A stretch of 48,604 bases of DNA from Caldilineales bacterium (GTDB lineage: Bacteria; Chloroflexota; Anaerolineae; J102): the NCBI GenBank assembly GCA_019695115.1, contig JAIBAP010000044.1:1-48604 (forward strand), read 5' to 3'. Position 1 is the first letter of the stretch, and each line of letters begins with the position of its first letter. A model generated the notes under the pieces. That model did no database searches, was not told the DNA's origin, and saw only the letters and a list, made by a program, of their open reading frames with translations. Below are positions 1 through 6,264 of the stretch, in pieces. Both the position numbers and the translations under genes were made by a program.

Positions 1-236
1 TCCCCCATTTGTGTCATTCAACTTCGCCAGCATTTACTGGCGGGCAATGAACCTGCGATCCAATCTGTGTTTCCCCCATTTGTGTCATTCAACTTCGCCA
101 GCATTTACTGGCGGGCAATGAACCTGCGATCCAATCTGTGTTTCCCCCATTTGTGTCATTCAACTTCGCCAGCATTTACTGGCGGGCAATGAACCTGCAG
201 ATCCAATCTGTGTCCCCCCCATTTGTGTCATTCAAC
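1..236. repeat. 71-bp tandem repeat, about 3.3 copies, each with a hairpin
   Basis: Copies begin at positions 1, 72 and 143, and a partial fourth copy begins near 214. The first two are identical; the third carries one extra base. Each unit contains the inverted repeat CGCCAG-CATTTA-CTGGCG, a 6-bp stem with a 6-nt loop. The partial fourth copy runs into the last codons and stop of the glycosyltransferase gene on the minus strand, so the array may have grown from the end of that gene. No open frame across it looks like a gene. It could be a minisatellite or a structured 3' element. Confidence 0.95.
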
Positions 237-1208
237 CTTGCGATGCGCCCGCCGCCACCACACCCCCACCGGATACCCCACCATCTTCGCCACATCGCCC
301 ACCACGCGGATGACGGGCGGCAGCAAGAGCGTGTAGAACTTCTCGATCGGGGTCAGCAAGCGGCCCGCAGCCAGGGGGCGCCGCCAGAGCCGGAACAGGC
401 GGCGGTAGGGCCGGGCGCAATAGGCGGCAAAGCTCAGCAGCGCGGCCAGCCAGAAAACGGGGTGAACCAGCCCGCCCAGCGCGACCAACAGCGGCGCCGC
501 CGCCAGATAGGTGACATAACGGATGGCATGTCGCTGGCGCCAGAGATCGGCCTTGCCATCGCCGCGGCTATAGCGATAGTACTGCCGGAAGAAGGCCCGT
601 AGCGACCCGCGCGGCCGGAAATGGGCCACGGCATCCGGCGCCCAACCGAAACGCCCGTACTGCGCCCGCAACGCCAAGTCGAAGACCAGGTCTTCGCAAT
701 AGTCCAACCACTCAGGATAGCCGCCGACGCTTTCCCAGGCCGCTTTTCGCATGGCCAGGGAGCGGCTGGAGGGCAGGAAGGCGGCCGAGTCGATCTCGTC
801 GGCCATCGGCAGCACCGTCGCCCCCATCGCCACCTCGAACGCCGTCGCCGGGTCGGCCTCGAACCAGCCGGAGACCACCATCACGGTCGGGTCATCCACC
901 AGCGGCCGGGTGATGGCCTGAAGCCAGCCCGGCTCCAGCCGCACGCCGGCATCGCACAGCGCCAGAATATCCCCACCAGCAGCGGCGATGGCCAGGTTGC
1001 GCCCGCGTGAGATGTTGGCCCCCGGCTCGACCAGGACGCGCAACGGCAGCCTGTCTGCATAGGCCAGCAACTGCGCCACCGTGTCGTCGGTCGAACCGCC
1101 ATCCACGACCACGATCTCATCAGGGGGCAGAGTCTGGGCTGCCAGGCTGTCCAGCAGCCTCCGGATGGCAGCGCCTTCGTCGAAAACGGTGAGGATGAGG
1201 GAGATCAT
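228..1208 (-). CDS. Family 2 glycosyltransferase, membrane-associated
   Basis: This 326-residue protein is predicted to move a sugar from an activated donor to an envelope or exopolysaccharide acceptor. The N-terminal half is a GT-A fold: the opening strand MISLILTVFDEG, then VVVDGGSTDDT near residues 33-43, and LCDAGVRLE near 84-92 in the place of the DxD metal site. The second Asp of that site is replaced by Gly. A later block around YCEDLVFDLALR supplies the usual ED pair. Hydrophobic stretches near residues 233-265 and 295-310 suggest membrane attachment, as in polysaccharide GT2 enzymes. The ATG at 1208 has no clear ribosome binding site. The stop lies inside the fourth copy of the tandem repeat. 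The acceptor is unknown. Confidence 0.88.
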   Translation of the reverse strand: MISLILTVFDEGAAIRRLLDSLAAQTLPPDEIVVVDGGSTDDTVAQLLAYADRLPLRVLVEPGANISRGRNLAIAAAGGDILALCDAGVRLEPGWLQAITRPLVDDPTVMVVSGWFEADPATAFEVAMGATVLPMADEIDSAAFLPSSRSLAMRKAAWESVGGYPEWLDYCEDLVFDLALRAQYGRFGWAPDAVAHFRPRGSLRAFFRQYYRYSRGDGKADLWRQRHAIRYVTYLAAAPLLVALGGLVHPVFWLAALLSFAAYCARPYRRLFRLWRRPLAAGRLLTPIEKFYTLLLPPVIRVVGDVAKMVGYPVGVWWRRAHRKVE

Positions 1209-1282
1209 GGCCGGTCAGGGCCGAAACCCGAGCGTCTTCCCGCGCCGGCCGGGTTGCGACCACACGAGATTATCCCGCGCCA

Positions 1283-1319
1283 AGACGCCCGAAAGCCTGT
1301 TTGCGGCCGTCGGGCGTCT
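1283..1319. terminator. Perfect 10-bp hairpin downstream of the RRM gene
   Basis: AGACGCCCGA at 1283-1292 pairs perfectly with TCGGGCGTCT at 1310-1319 around a 17-nt loop. It lies just past the stop of the RNA-binding protein gene (minus strand) and before the start of the GT2 gene. Neither side has a T-run, so it is not a standard intrinsic terminator. It may protect a 3' end or stop transcription with help. Confidence 0.45.
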
Positions 1320-1340
1320 GCTCGAAGTCCGTCTACCGGT

Positions 1341-1745
1341 TTAGTACCAGTCTTTGCCGCCGCGACGGTCGCGTCCGCCGCCGCCGCTGCTGCCGCTGCT
1401 GCCGCGCCGATTGTAACCGCCGCCGCTGCCGCCGCTGCCGCCGCCGCGCCGTTCATAGCCGCCGGAGCGATTGTTGCCGTAGGTGCGGGGGCGCTCTTCG
1501 CGCGGGCGGGCGACATTCACGGTCAGATTGCGCCCGCTCAACAGATAGCCATTGTACTGATTGATCGCCTGCTCGGCCTCTTTCTGGCTTCCCATTGCTA
1601 CGAAGGCAAAACCTTTCGATCGATTCGTATCGCGGTCGCGGATCAACTCGACCGACACCACGCTGCCGGCCTGCTCGAACAACTCCCGTATTTCTTCTTC
1701 GGTGGTGGCGTACGAGAGGTTGCCAACGTACAACTTTACTTCCAT
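1341..1745 (-). CDS. RRM-domain RNA-binding protein, glycine/arginine-rich tail
   Basis: This 134-residue protein resembles the cold-inducible Rbp proteins of cyanobacteria and other bacteria. One RNA recognition motif fills about residues 1-80. RNP2 is KLYVGNL near residues 4-10 and RNP1 is KGFAFVAM near 43-50; both carry the aromatic residues that stack on RNA bases. The tail is almost only Gly, Arg, Ser and Tyr, with GGY and RRGG motifs, as in RNA chaperones. The frame is open further upstream, but the ATG at 1745 is preferred because AAGGAG sits 10 nt before it and the RRM begins at once. A likely role is binding single-stranded RNA and melting structure under cold or other stress. It diverges from a small heat-shock gene. 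Confidence 0.93.
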   Translation of the reverse strand: MEVKLYVGNLSYATTEEEIRELFEQAGSVVSVELIRDRDTNRSKGFAFVAMGSQKEAEQAINQYNGYLLSGRNLTVNVARPREERPRTYGNNRSGGYERRGGGSGGSGGGYNRRGSSGSSGGGGRDRRGGKDWY

Positions 1746-1851
1746 GCTAATGCGTCTCCTTGTGGCCGATGGGGCCAGTGCTGAAAAATGCCGCCAACCC
1801 AGCGATGGCTGACGGCGCGTCTCACGCGAAATCAGTTGTGAGGATGGGATC

Positions 1852-1879
1852 AGTATAACACACGGCCCAACTCTAACAA
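1852..1879 (-). promoter_or_regulatory. Sigma-70-type promoter for the RRM gene
   Basis: On the minus strand, TTGTTA (1879-1874) is followed after 16 bp by TATACT (1857-1852). Transcription would begin near 1845 and leave a leader of about 100 nt before the ATG at 1745. A long leader would fit cold-regulated control, but that is inference. Confidence 0.6.
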
Positions 1880-1907
1880 AACGCCAATGTTGCGTCAACG
1901 CTGGACT

Positions 1908-1922
1908 AACACTGGCGGTGTT
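1908..1922. promoter_or_regulatory. Short palindrome between divergent RRM and hsp20 genes
   Basis: AACAC at 1908-1912 and GTGTT at 1918-1922 form a perfect inverted repeat around TGGCG. A looser one, CCAATGTTG...CAACGCTGG, lies just before it. They sit between two stress genes and could bind a regulator. They do not match CIRCE or the HspR site. Confidence 0.25.
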
Positions 1923-2011
1923 GAATCAAGGTTGTGAGCGGTCAACACCCTCACCCCTCACTGACTACCCAATTTCACCTTCTATCCCTCACCCTTGTTG
2001 GAGGCAACCCA

Positions 2012-2476
2012 ATGCGACTCATGCTCCGTCGTGACCCCCTTTATCGTGACCTTTCCCGCGAGATGGCCGCCTGGCGCGGGGCCATGGACAGGCTGTTCGA
2101 TGACACCTTCGAACGCCCCAATCTCTGGAACCAGCCGGCCGCCTGGACTCTGCCGCTGGATGTGGCCGAGACCGCCGAAAACTTCGTGATCAAGGCCTCC
2201 CTGCCCGGCGCCAACCCCGACAACTTCGAGATCACCCTTGCCGACAATGTCCTCAACATCAAGGCCAAGATCGACGAGACCAAAGATTTCGAGGAAGGCC
2301 AGTATCACCTGCGCGAGCGCCGCTTCGGTAGCTTCGAGCGCAGCCTCTCGCTGGCGGCTCCTGTCAACGCCGATGGCATCGTGGCCGACTATGCGGACGG
2401 CGTGCTGACCCTGAATGTGCCCAAGGCTGAGGAAATCAAGCCCAAGCGCATCGCCATCAGCGCTCGCTCCAACTGA
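2012..2476 (+). CDS. Small heat-shock protein, Hsp20/alpha-crystallin family
   Basis: This 154-residue protein is an ATP-independent holdase that binds unfolding proteins as an oligomer in the cytoplasm. The N-terminal arm (about 1-45) is rich in Arg, Trp and Asp, including WRGAMDRLFDD. The alpha-crystallin domain covers about 45-140, from LPLDVAETAENFVIKASLPG to the A-x-x-x-n-GVL signature seen as YADGVLTLNVPK. The tail has RIAIS, a form of the I-x-I/V motif that docks subunits. The frame is open from 1934, but the ATG at 2012 is chosen because GGAGG lies 7 nt before it and the family N-terminus starts there. It is a single-gene unit closed by a strong terminator. Confidence 0.95.
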   Translation: MRLMLRRDPLYRDLSREMAAWRGAMDRLFDDTFERPNLWNQPAAWTLPLDVAETAENFVIKASLPGANPDNFEITLADNVLNIKAKIDETKDFEEGQYHLRERRFGSFERSLSLAAPVNADGIVADYADGVLTLNVPKAEEIKPKRIAISARSN

Positions 2477-2515
2477 TCCTCACCTCCCACCCGTTCCCAC
2501 CTTCCCCTTCTCGCC

Positions 2516-2548
2516 CTGGCCCGGTCTCCTGACCGGGCCAGTCTTTTT
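2516..2548 (+). terminator. Intrinsic terminator of the hsp20 gene
   Basis: CTGGCCCGGTC (2516-2526) pairs perfectly with GACCGGGCCAG (2531-2541) around the loop TCCT, and TCTTTTT follows. It begins 39 bp after the hsp20 stop. A duplicated 16-bp TTCGCGGATCACCCCC unit lies downstream near 2583-2615. Confidence 0.93.
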
Positions 2549-2608
2549 CTCGCGTTACTCCCCTCGCCCCCTTTCGCGTCCTTCGCGGATCACCCCCCCC
2601 TTCGCGGA

Positions 2609-3664
2609 TCACCCCCCATTCTCCACCCGGATCGGCCGCACGTACTCCTGATAATTGCCGTTGCCGTCCACCACCCGCAAGCGTAGCACATGCTCGCCGT
2701 TGGCGATGCGCCTGGTATTGAAACGCGCCATCAGCGCCGAGGCCGGCACCGTTCGGCGGCCTGTGGCCACGAACACCGCTTGTTCGGGGTCGCCGTTCAC
2801 CAACACATCGATCTGCCACTTGCTGAAATCGTCGGCGTTGGCGACGCCGTGGATCTCGATCACCCCTTCCACCAGGGCGTTCTTCTTCGGCGTGGTGAAG
2901 CCATTGGCGGCCACGGGGCGGGGCAGGGGCGCGCCGGGGTTGGCGGTGACGATCGGGAGCAGATACTCGTCGAAATTGCTGTCGGTGTGCACCACGCGCA
3001 GCCGCAACACCTGCGGCCCATTGGCGAAATACTGCGTGTCCACCGCCCCCAGGTTGCGTTCGTCCTCAGCCTGCGACCGCGAGGTCGCGATCGAGAAGGC
3101 TTGCTTGGGGTCGCCGCCGGGCAACAAATCGAGCTGCCACCTCAGGAAGTCGGCATCGGCCGCCACCCCGCGAATGCGCACCGTGCCCTTCACCTTTTCG
3201 CCGACTTTGGGCGCAAAGATGCCGTTGGCCGCGGCTATCGTTGGCCTGGTTGGGGCGTCGGCAGCCGCCGTCAGTGGGTTGGCGAAGGCGACGGTGCGGA
3301 AGAACTCGTCGTAGTTGCCATCCTGTCGCACCACGCGCAGCCGCAACTGGTGCTGGCCGTTGGGGTAGGGCGTGGAATCGAACTTCGTCAGGACGGCCGC
3401 CGCCGGCGTCTGTTCGCTCCCCACCGCCAGCGCCGTGGCCTGGTGCGGCTTGCCGTCCAGCAGCAGGTCGAGCTGCCATTTTTGGAAGGCGGGATCGGAC
3501 GCGACCCCGGCCACCTCGACCATCCCCGCCAGGGTGGCGCCCTCGGCCGGGCTGGTGATGCCATTGTCGGGCGCCTGGGCCAGAACCGTGGTCGAGACGC
3601 CAGCCGCAAGCAGGCTGATCGCAAGCAGGACGAGCGAGAAAAGGGTGACGAGTTTGTTTGTCAT
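2609..3664 (-). CDS. Secreted protein with three Ig-like repeats
   Basis: This 351-residue protein has a Sec signal peptide: a Lys near the start, then a hydrophobic run to VLAQ around residue 30. The mature part is three copies of a domain of about 100 residues. Each copy opens with NG-[IF]-x-[ST/AP]-P and continues with a strand ending GVA or GVASD. It then has a K/R-WQ-[LI]-D core, a small loop with GDP or GKP, and closes with LRLRVV-x-x-[DG]-x-N-[YF]-[DQE]-E-[YF]. That layout predicts tandem beta-sandwich domains, usual in surface proteins for binding or spacing. The ATG at 3664 was chosen over longer options because the signal peptide starts there and GGAGAG precedes it. No enzyme motif is visible and the ligand is unknown. 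Confidence 0.8.
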   Translation of the reverse strand: MTNKLVTLFSLVLLAISLLAAGVSTTVLAQAPDNGITSPAEGATLAGMVEVAGVASDPAFQKWQLDLLLDGKPHQATALAVGSEQTPAAAVLTKFDSTPYPNGQHQLRLRVVRQDGNYDEFFRTVAFANPLTAAADAPTRPTIAAANGIFAPKVGEKVKGTVRIRGVAADADFLRWQLDLLPGGDPKQAFSIATSRSQAEDERNLGAVDTQYFANGPQVLRLRVVHTDSNFDEYLLPIVTANPGAPLPRPVAANGFTTPKKNALVEGVIEIHGVANADDFSKWQIDVLVNGDPEQAVFVATGRRTVPASALMARFNTRRIANGEHVLRLRVVDGNGNYQEYVRPIRVENGG

Positions 3665-3801
3665 CGGGGAATCTCTCCGCAGGGAAAACAGCAACGACGC
3701 TCGCTCGAGCGAGGCATCGTTGCTTGAGACGTTTGTTGGCTGCCTACCGGGACGGGTGCGGCCGGGTTTCGCGCCGGCCCAACCGCCGCCGCCTCCCTCG
3801 T

Positions 3802-5211
3802 TCAGCCGGCCAGCAGCAGATACGGCTCCTCGATCATCGCCTTGATCGCCTGCAAGAAGCGGGCGGCCGGCGCGCCATCCACCAGGCGGTGGTCGAACAC
3901 CAGGCTCAGCGTCCACATCTGCCGGGCGACGATCTGGCCCTCGCGCACAACCGCTTTGGCGGCGATGCGGCCCACGCCCAGGATGGCGGCCTCGGGCAGG
4001 TTGATGACCGGGGTGAAGGCATCGACTTCGAACGGCCCCAGGCTGGTGATGGTGAAGGTGCCGCCGCTAAGGTCATCGGGCAGCGCCTTGCCCTGTCTGG
4101 CGCGCTCGGCCAGCGCCCTGAACTCCTGCCCGAACTGGCGCAGGCTTTTTTGGTCGGCGTTGCGGATGACCGGCACCAGCAGCCCGCGCTCGGTGTCCAC
4201 GGCCATGCCCAGGTTTACGGCTGCCATCTGTTCGATGGCATCGGCGGTCAGGCGGGCGTTCATGGTAGGGAACTGGCGCAGGGCCACGGCCACGATCTTG
4301 CCCAGGAAGTCGTTGTAGCCAGGCGCAAAGCCCCAGCTTTCGCTCACGCGCGCCTTCAGTCGCTCGCGCATGGCCACGAATTCGGTCGCATCGGCCTCCA
4401 TCACCAGCGTCACGCGGGCGGTGGTGTGGACGCTGGCCGCCATGCGCTCGGCGATGATGCCGCGAATGCCTTTCAGCGGGATGCGGGCCAGGACGTCGGC
4501 GGGTGGAGCCGGCGGGGACGGCGGGGCAATTATTGGCGGCGCCGGCGCTGGGGCGGGCGGCTGCGCGAGGGGCGGCTGTGCAGGGCGGGCGGCCATCTCG
4601 ACATCGCGGCGGGTGACGCGGCCGCCCGGCCCGCTCCCCACCATCTCATCTGCGTCCAGCCCGGCTTCTGCGGCCAGCCGGCGGGCGACGGGGGTGAGGC
4701 GCGGGCGCCGGTCGAGAAAATCGAGCACGTCGCGTTCGAGGATGCGGGCGGCCGCCTCGGTTCCGGGCACTTGCGGGCCGCTGGCTGCCACCTTGCCCAG
4801 ATCGACGCCCTTGCGTCCGGCCAGGCTGCGCGCCCGCGGCGAGGCGAAGGCCGGCCCTACCACCGGGGCGGCGGCTTGTGCGGGCGCGGTCGGCGGCGCG
4901 GTTGGCGCTACGGCCGGCGCCGCGGCTGGCATCTCTAGGGCGGCAGCGGCCCCGCCGCCGGCAAAGGCCTCCTCCGCCGCCCCGATGCTGGCGACCACAC
5001 TCAGGACCGGCAGCACATCGCCTTCTTTGACCGGGCCGAAATGGACGAAGCCCTCGCTGGGCGCTTCGACGGCGAAGACGGCCTTATCGGTTTCGATGTT
5101 GAGGATCTCCTGACCCTTGCGCACCGGCGAGCCATCGGCCACCAGCCATTGGCCCACCGTGACTTCTTCGACGGTTTGTCCTAGTTTGGGGATGAAGACG
5201 TGTTCTGACAT
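3802..5211 (-). CDS. Dihydrolipoyl acyltransferase, E2 of a 2-oxoacid dehydrogenase complex
   Basis: This 469-residue E2 transfers an acyl group from lipoate to CoA at the core of a pyruvate, 2-oxoglutarate or branched-chain dehydrogenase complex. The lipoyl domain covers residues 1-77, with the lipoylated Lys43 in IETDKA. An Ala/Pro hinge follows. Two stretches resemble the E1/E3-binding domain: about 124-166 and 172-208, the second being typical with GSGPGGRVTRRDV. The catalytic domain (about 243-469) ends in FDHRLVDGAPA with His441 and Asp445. The ATG at 5211 is fixed by the family N-terminus MSEHVFIPKLG, although no ribosome binding site precedes it. No E1 or E3 gene lies in the window, so the substrate cannot be named. 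Confidence 0.93.
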   Translation of the reverse strand: MSEHVFIPKLGQTVEEVTVGQWLVADGSPVRKGQEILNIETDKAVFAVEAPSEGFVHFGPVKEGDVLPVLSVVASIGAAEEAFAGGGAAAALEMPAAAPAVAPTAPPTAPAQAAAPVVGPAFASPRARSLAGRKGVDLGKVAASGPQVPGTEAAARILERDVLDFLDRRPRLTPVARRLAAEAGLDADEMVGSGPGGRVTRRDVEMAARPAQPPLAQPPAPAPAPPIIAPPSPPAPPADVLARIPLKGIRGIIAERMAASVHTTARVTLVMEADATEFVAMRERLKARVSESWGFAPGYNDFLGKIVAVALRQFPTMNARLTADAIEQMAAVNLGMAVDTERGLLVPVIRNADQKSLRQFGQEFRALAERARQGKALPDDLSGGTFTITSLGPFEVDAFTPVINLPEAAILGVGRIAAKAVVREGQIVARQMWTLSLVFDHRLVDGAPAARFLQAIKAMIEEPYLLLAG

Positions 5212-5400
5212 GGTTTTGGGCGGGGTGCGTGGTGCGTGAAATGTGAAACGTGAGGCGTGAAGCGTGAAGCGTGAAGCGTGGTGCGTGGTGCGTGGTGCGT
5301 GGTGCGTGAAATGTGAAACGTGAGGCGTGAGGCGTGGGGCGGGGTGCGGACGGCGGGCGGAACCCGGAACCCGGAACCCGGAACCCGGAACCCGGAACAA
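5212..5400. repeat. Two minisatellites in the leader of the E2 gene
   Basis: From about 5224 to 5340 the sequence is a patchwork of GTGCGTG, GTGAAGC and GTGAAATGTGAAAC units, some repeated four times in a row. From about 5358 to 5400 it is GGAACCC repeated about six times. Together they fill the gap between the DeoR-type gene and the E2 start and leave no recognisable ribosome binding site for E2. Confidence 0.92.
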
Positions 5401-5403
5401 GAA

Positions 5404-6207
5404 TCAAACTGCAACGACTGTGATCCCCATCCCGCGCACTCGTTCCACGAACTCCGCCGGCGCGTCGGCAGCGGTGATGATGTGGTGGACGGCGGCAAGG
5501 GGGGCGAAGGAGGCAAAGCCAACGCGTCCCCATTTGGTCGCATCGATGACGGCGATCACCTGCCGGCAGCGCGCCGCCATCGCCGCCTTCACATCGGCCT
5601 CCTCCGCGCTGACATCGGTCAAGCCTTCCGCCAGACTGAGGCCGTGCGCGCCGAAGAAACCCTTCTGGATGTTGTAGCCTGCCAGCACTTCCAGGCCATC
5701 GACGCCGATCAGCGAGGCTGTTTCCCGGCGCAGGCGGCCGCCCGGCACCACCACCGTCAGATCGGGCGAGGCCATCAACTCCTGCACGATGGCAATGCTG
5801 TTGGTGATCACCGTCACCTGGCGGTGCTGGCGCAAGCGCATGGCAATGGCCAGGGCCGTGCTGCTGGTGTCCAGAAAAACGGCGTCGCCATCGTCGATCA
5901 TGGCGGCGCCGGCGACGCCGATGCGCTCCTTGGCCAGCGCCTGCTGTTGCCGACGCAGCGCCAACGAAAGCTCGGACGCCAGCCGATTGGCCGGGATCGC
6001 CCCGCCGTGCGTGCGTACGAGCAGATTCTGCTCGGCCAGCGCCTGCAAATCCTGCCGGATCGTCACTTCCGAGACGCCAAACAACCGGCTCAGCTCCGCC
6101 ACCGTCACCCGCCCCTCGCGGTTGGTGCGGTTGAGGATTTCGTGTCGCCGTTCCGGCACGGTCATGTCGTTCAGCATGTGGGCCTGCTCTGCGCCTCCGT
6201 CTTGCAT
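5404..6207 (-). CDS. DeoR-family transcriptional regulator
   Basis: This 267-residue protein has the two-part DeoR layout. The N-terminal winged helix-turn-helix (about 20-70) contains [19 protein letters not shown] and the wing RTHGGAI. The C-terminal sugar-phosphate-sensing domain (about 85-250) has [28 protein letters not shown] and [15 protein letters not shown], the blocks that bind phosphorylated sugars in this family. It most likely represses a sugar or polyol pathway and releases DNA when the sugar phosphate appears. The start is uncertain: ATGs at 6207, 6177 and 6165 are all possible and none has a good ribosome binding site. It follows the PEP-synthase-like gene by 57 bp on the same strand, so they may share a transcript. 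Confidence 0.92.
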   Translation of the reverse strand: MQDGGAEQAHMLNDMTVPERRHEILNRTNREGRVTVAELSRLFGVSEVTIRQDLQALAEQNLLVRTHGGAIPANRLASELSLALRRQQQALAKERIGVAGAAMIDDGDAVFLDTSSTALAIAMRLRQHRQVTVITNSIAIVQELMASPDLTVVVPGGRLRRETASLIGVDGLEVLAGYNIQKGFFGAHGLSLAEGLTDVSAEEADVKAAMAARCRQVIAVIDATKWGRVGFASFAPLAAVHHIITAADAPAEFVERVRGMGITVVAV

Positions 6208-6215
6208 CCTGTTGG

Positions 6216-6263
6216 TTTCGATTGCTTTTGCTTACTTTCATTCTAGAGCATTCCGAAAGCAAT
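6216..6263. promoter_or_regulatory. Candidate operator for the DeoR-type regulator
   Basis: ATTGCTTT at 6221-6228 is matched by its exact reverse complement AAAGCAAT at 6256-6263. TTTCG (6216-6220) and TTTCATT (6236-6242) lie in the same stretch. DeoR-family operators often contain repeated TTTCG or TTTCATT, and this one sits directly upstream of the regulator gene, which suggests autoregulation. This is inferred from sequence alone. Confidence 0.35.
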
Positions 6264-6264
6264 G

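Noticed and set aside
1-236. CRISPR array at the window start
   Set aside because: The 71-bp units are tandem copies without unique spacers and no cas gene is present.
1-236. ANTAR-type RNA target in the repeat hairpins
   Set aside because: The stem has a 6-nt loop, but neither CATTTA nor its complement TAAATG has the A1 and G4 expected of ANTAR targets, and the linker spacing does not fit.
1852-2011. CIRCE or HspR heat-shock operator before hsp20
   Set aside because: No TTAGCACTC-N9-GAGTGCTAA or CTTGAGT-N7-ACTCAAG match is present.
3658-4938. Long plus-strand frame (426 codons) opposite the E2 gene
   Set aside because: It is antisense to a gene with clear E2 motifs, has no ribosome site and no recognisable domain; high-GC codon use on the other strand explains it.
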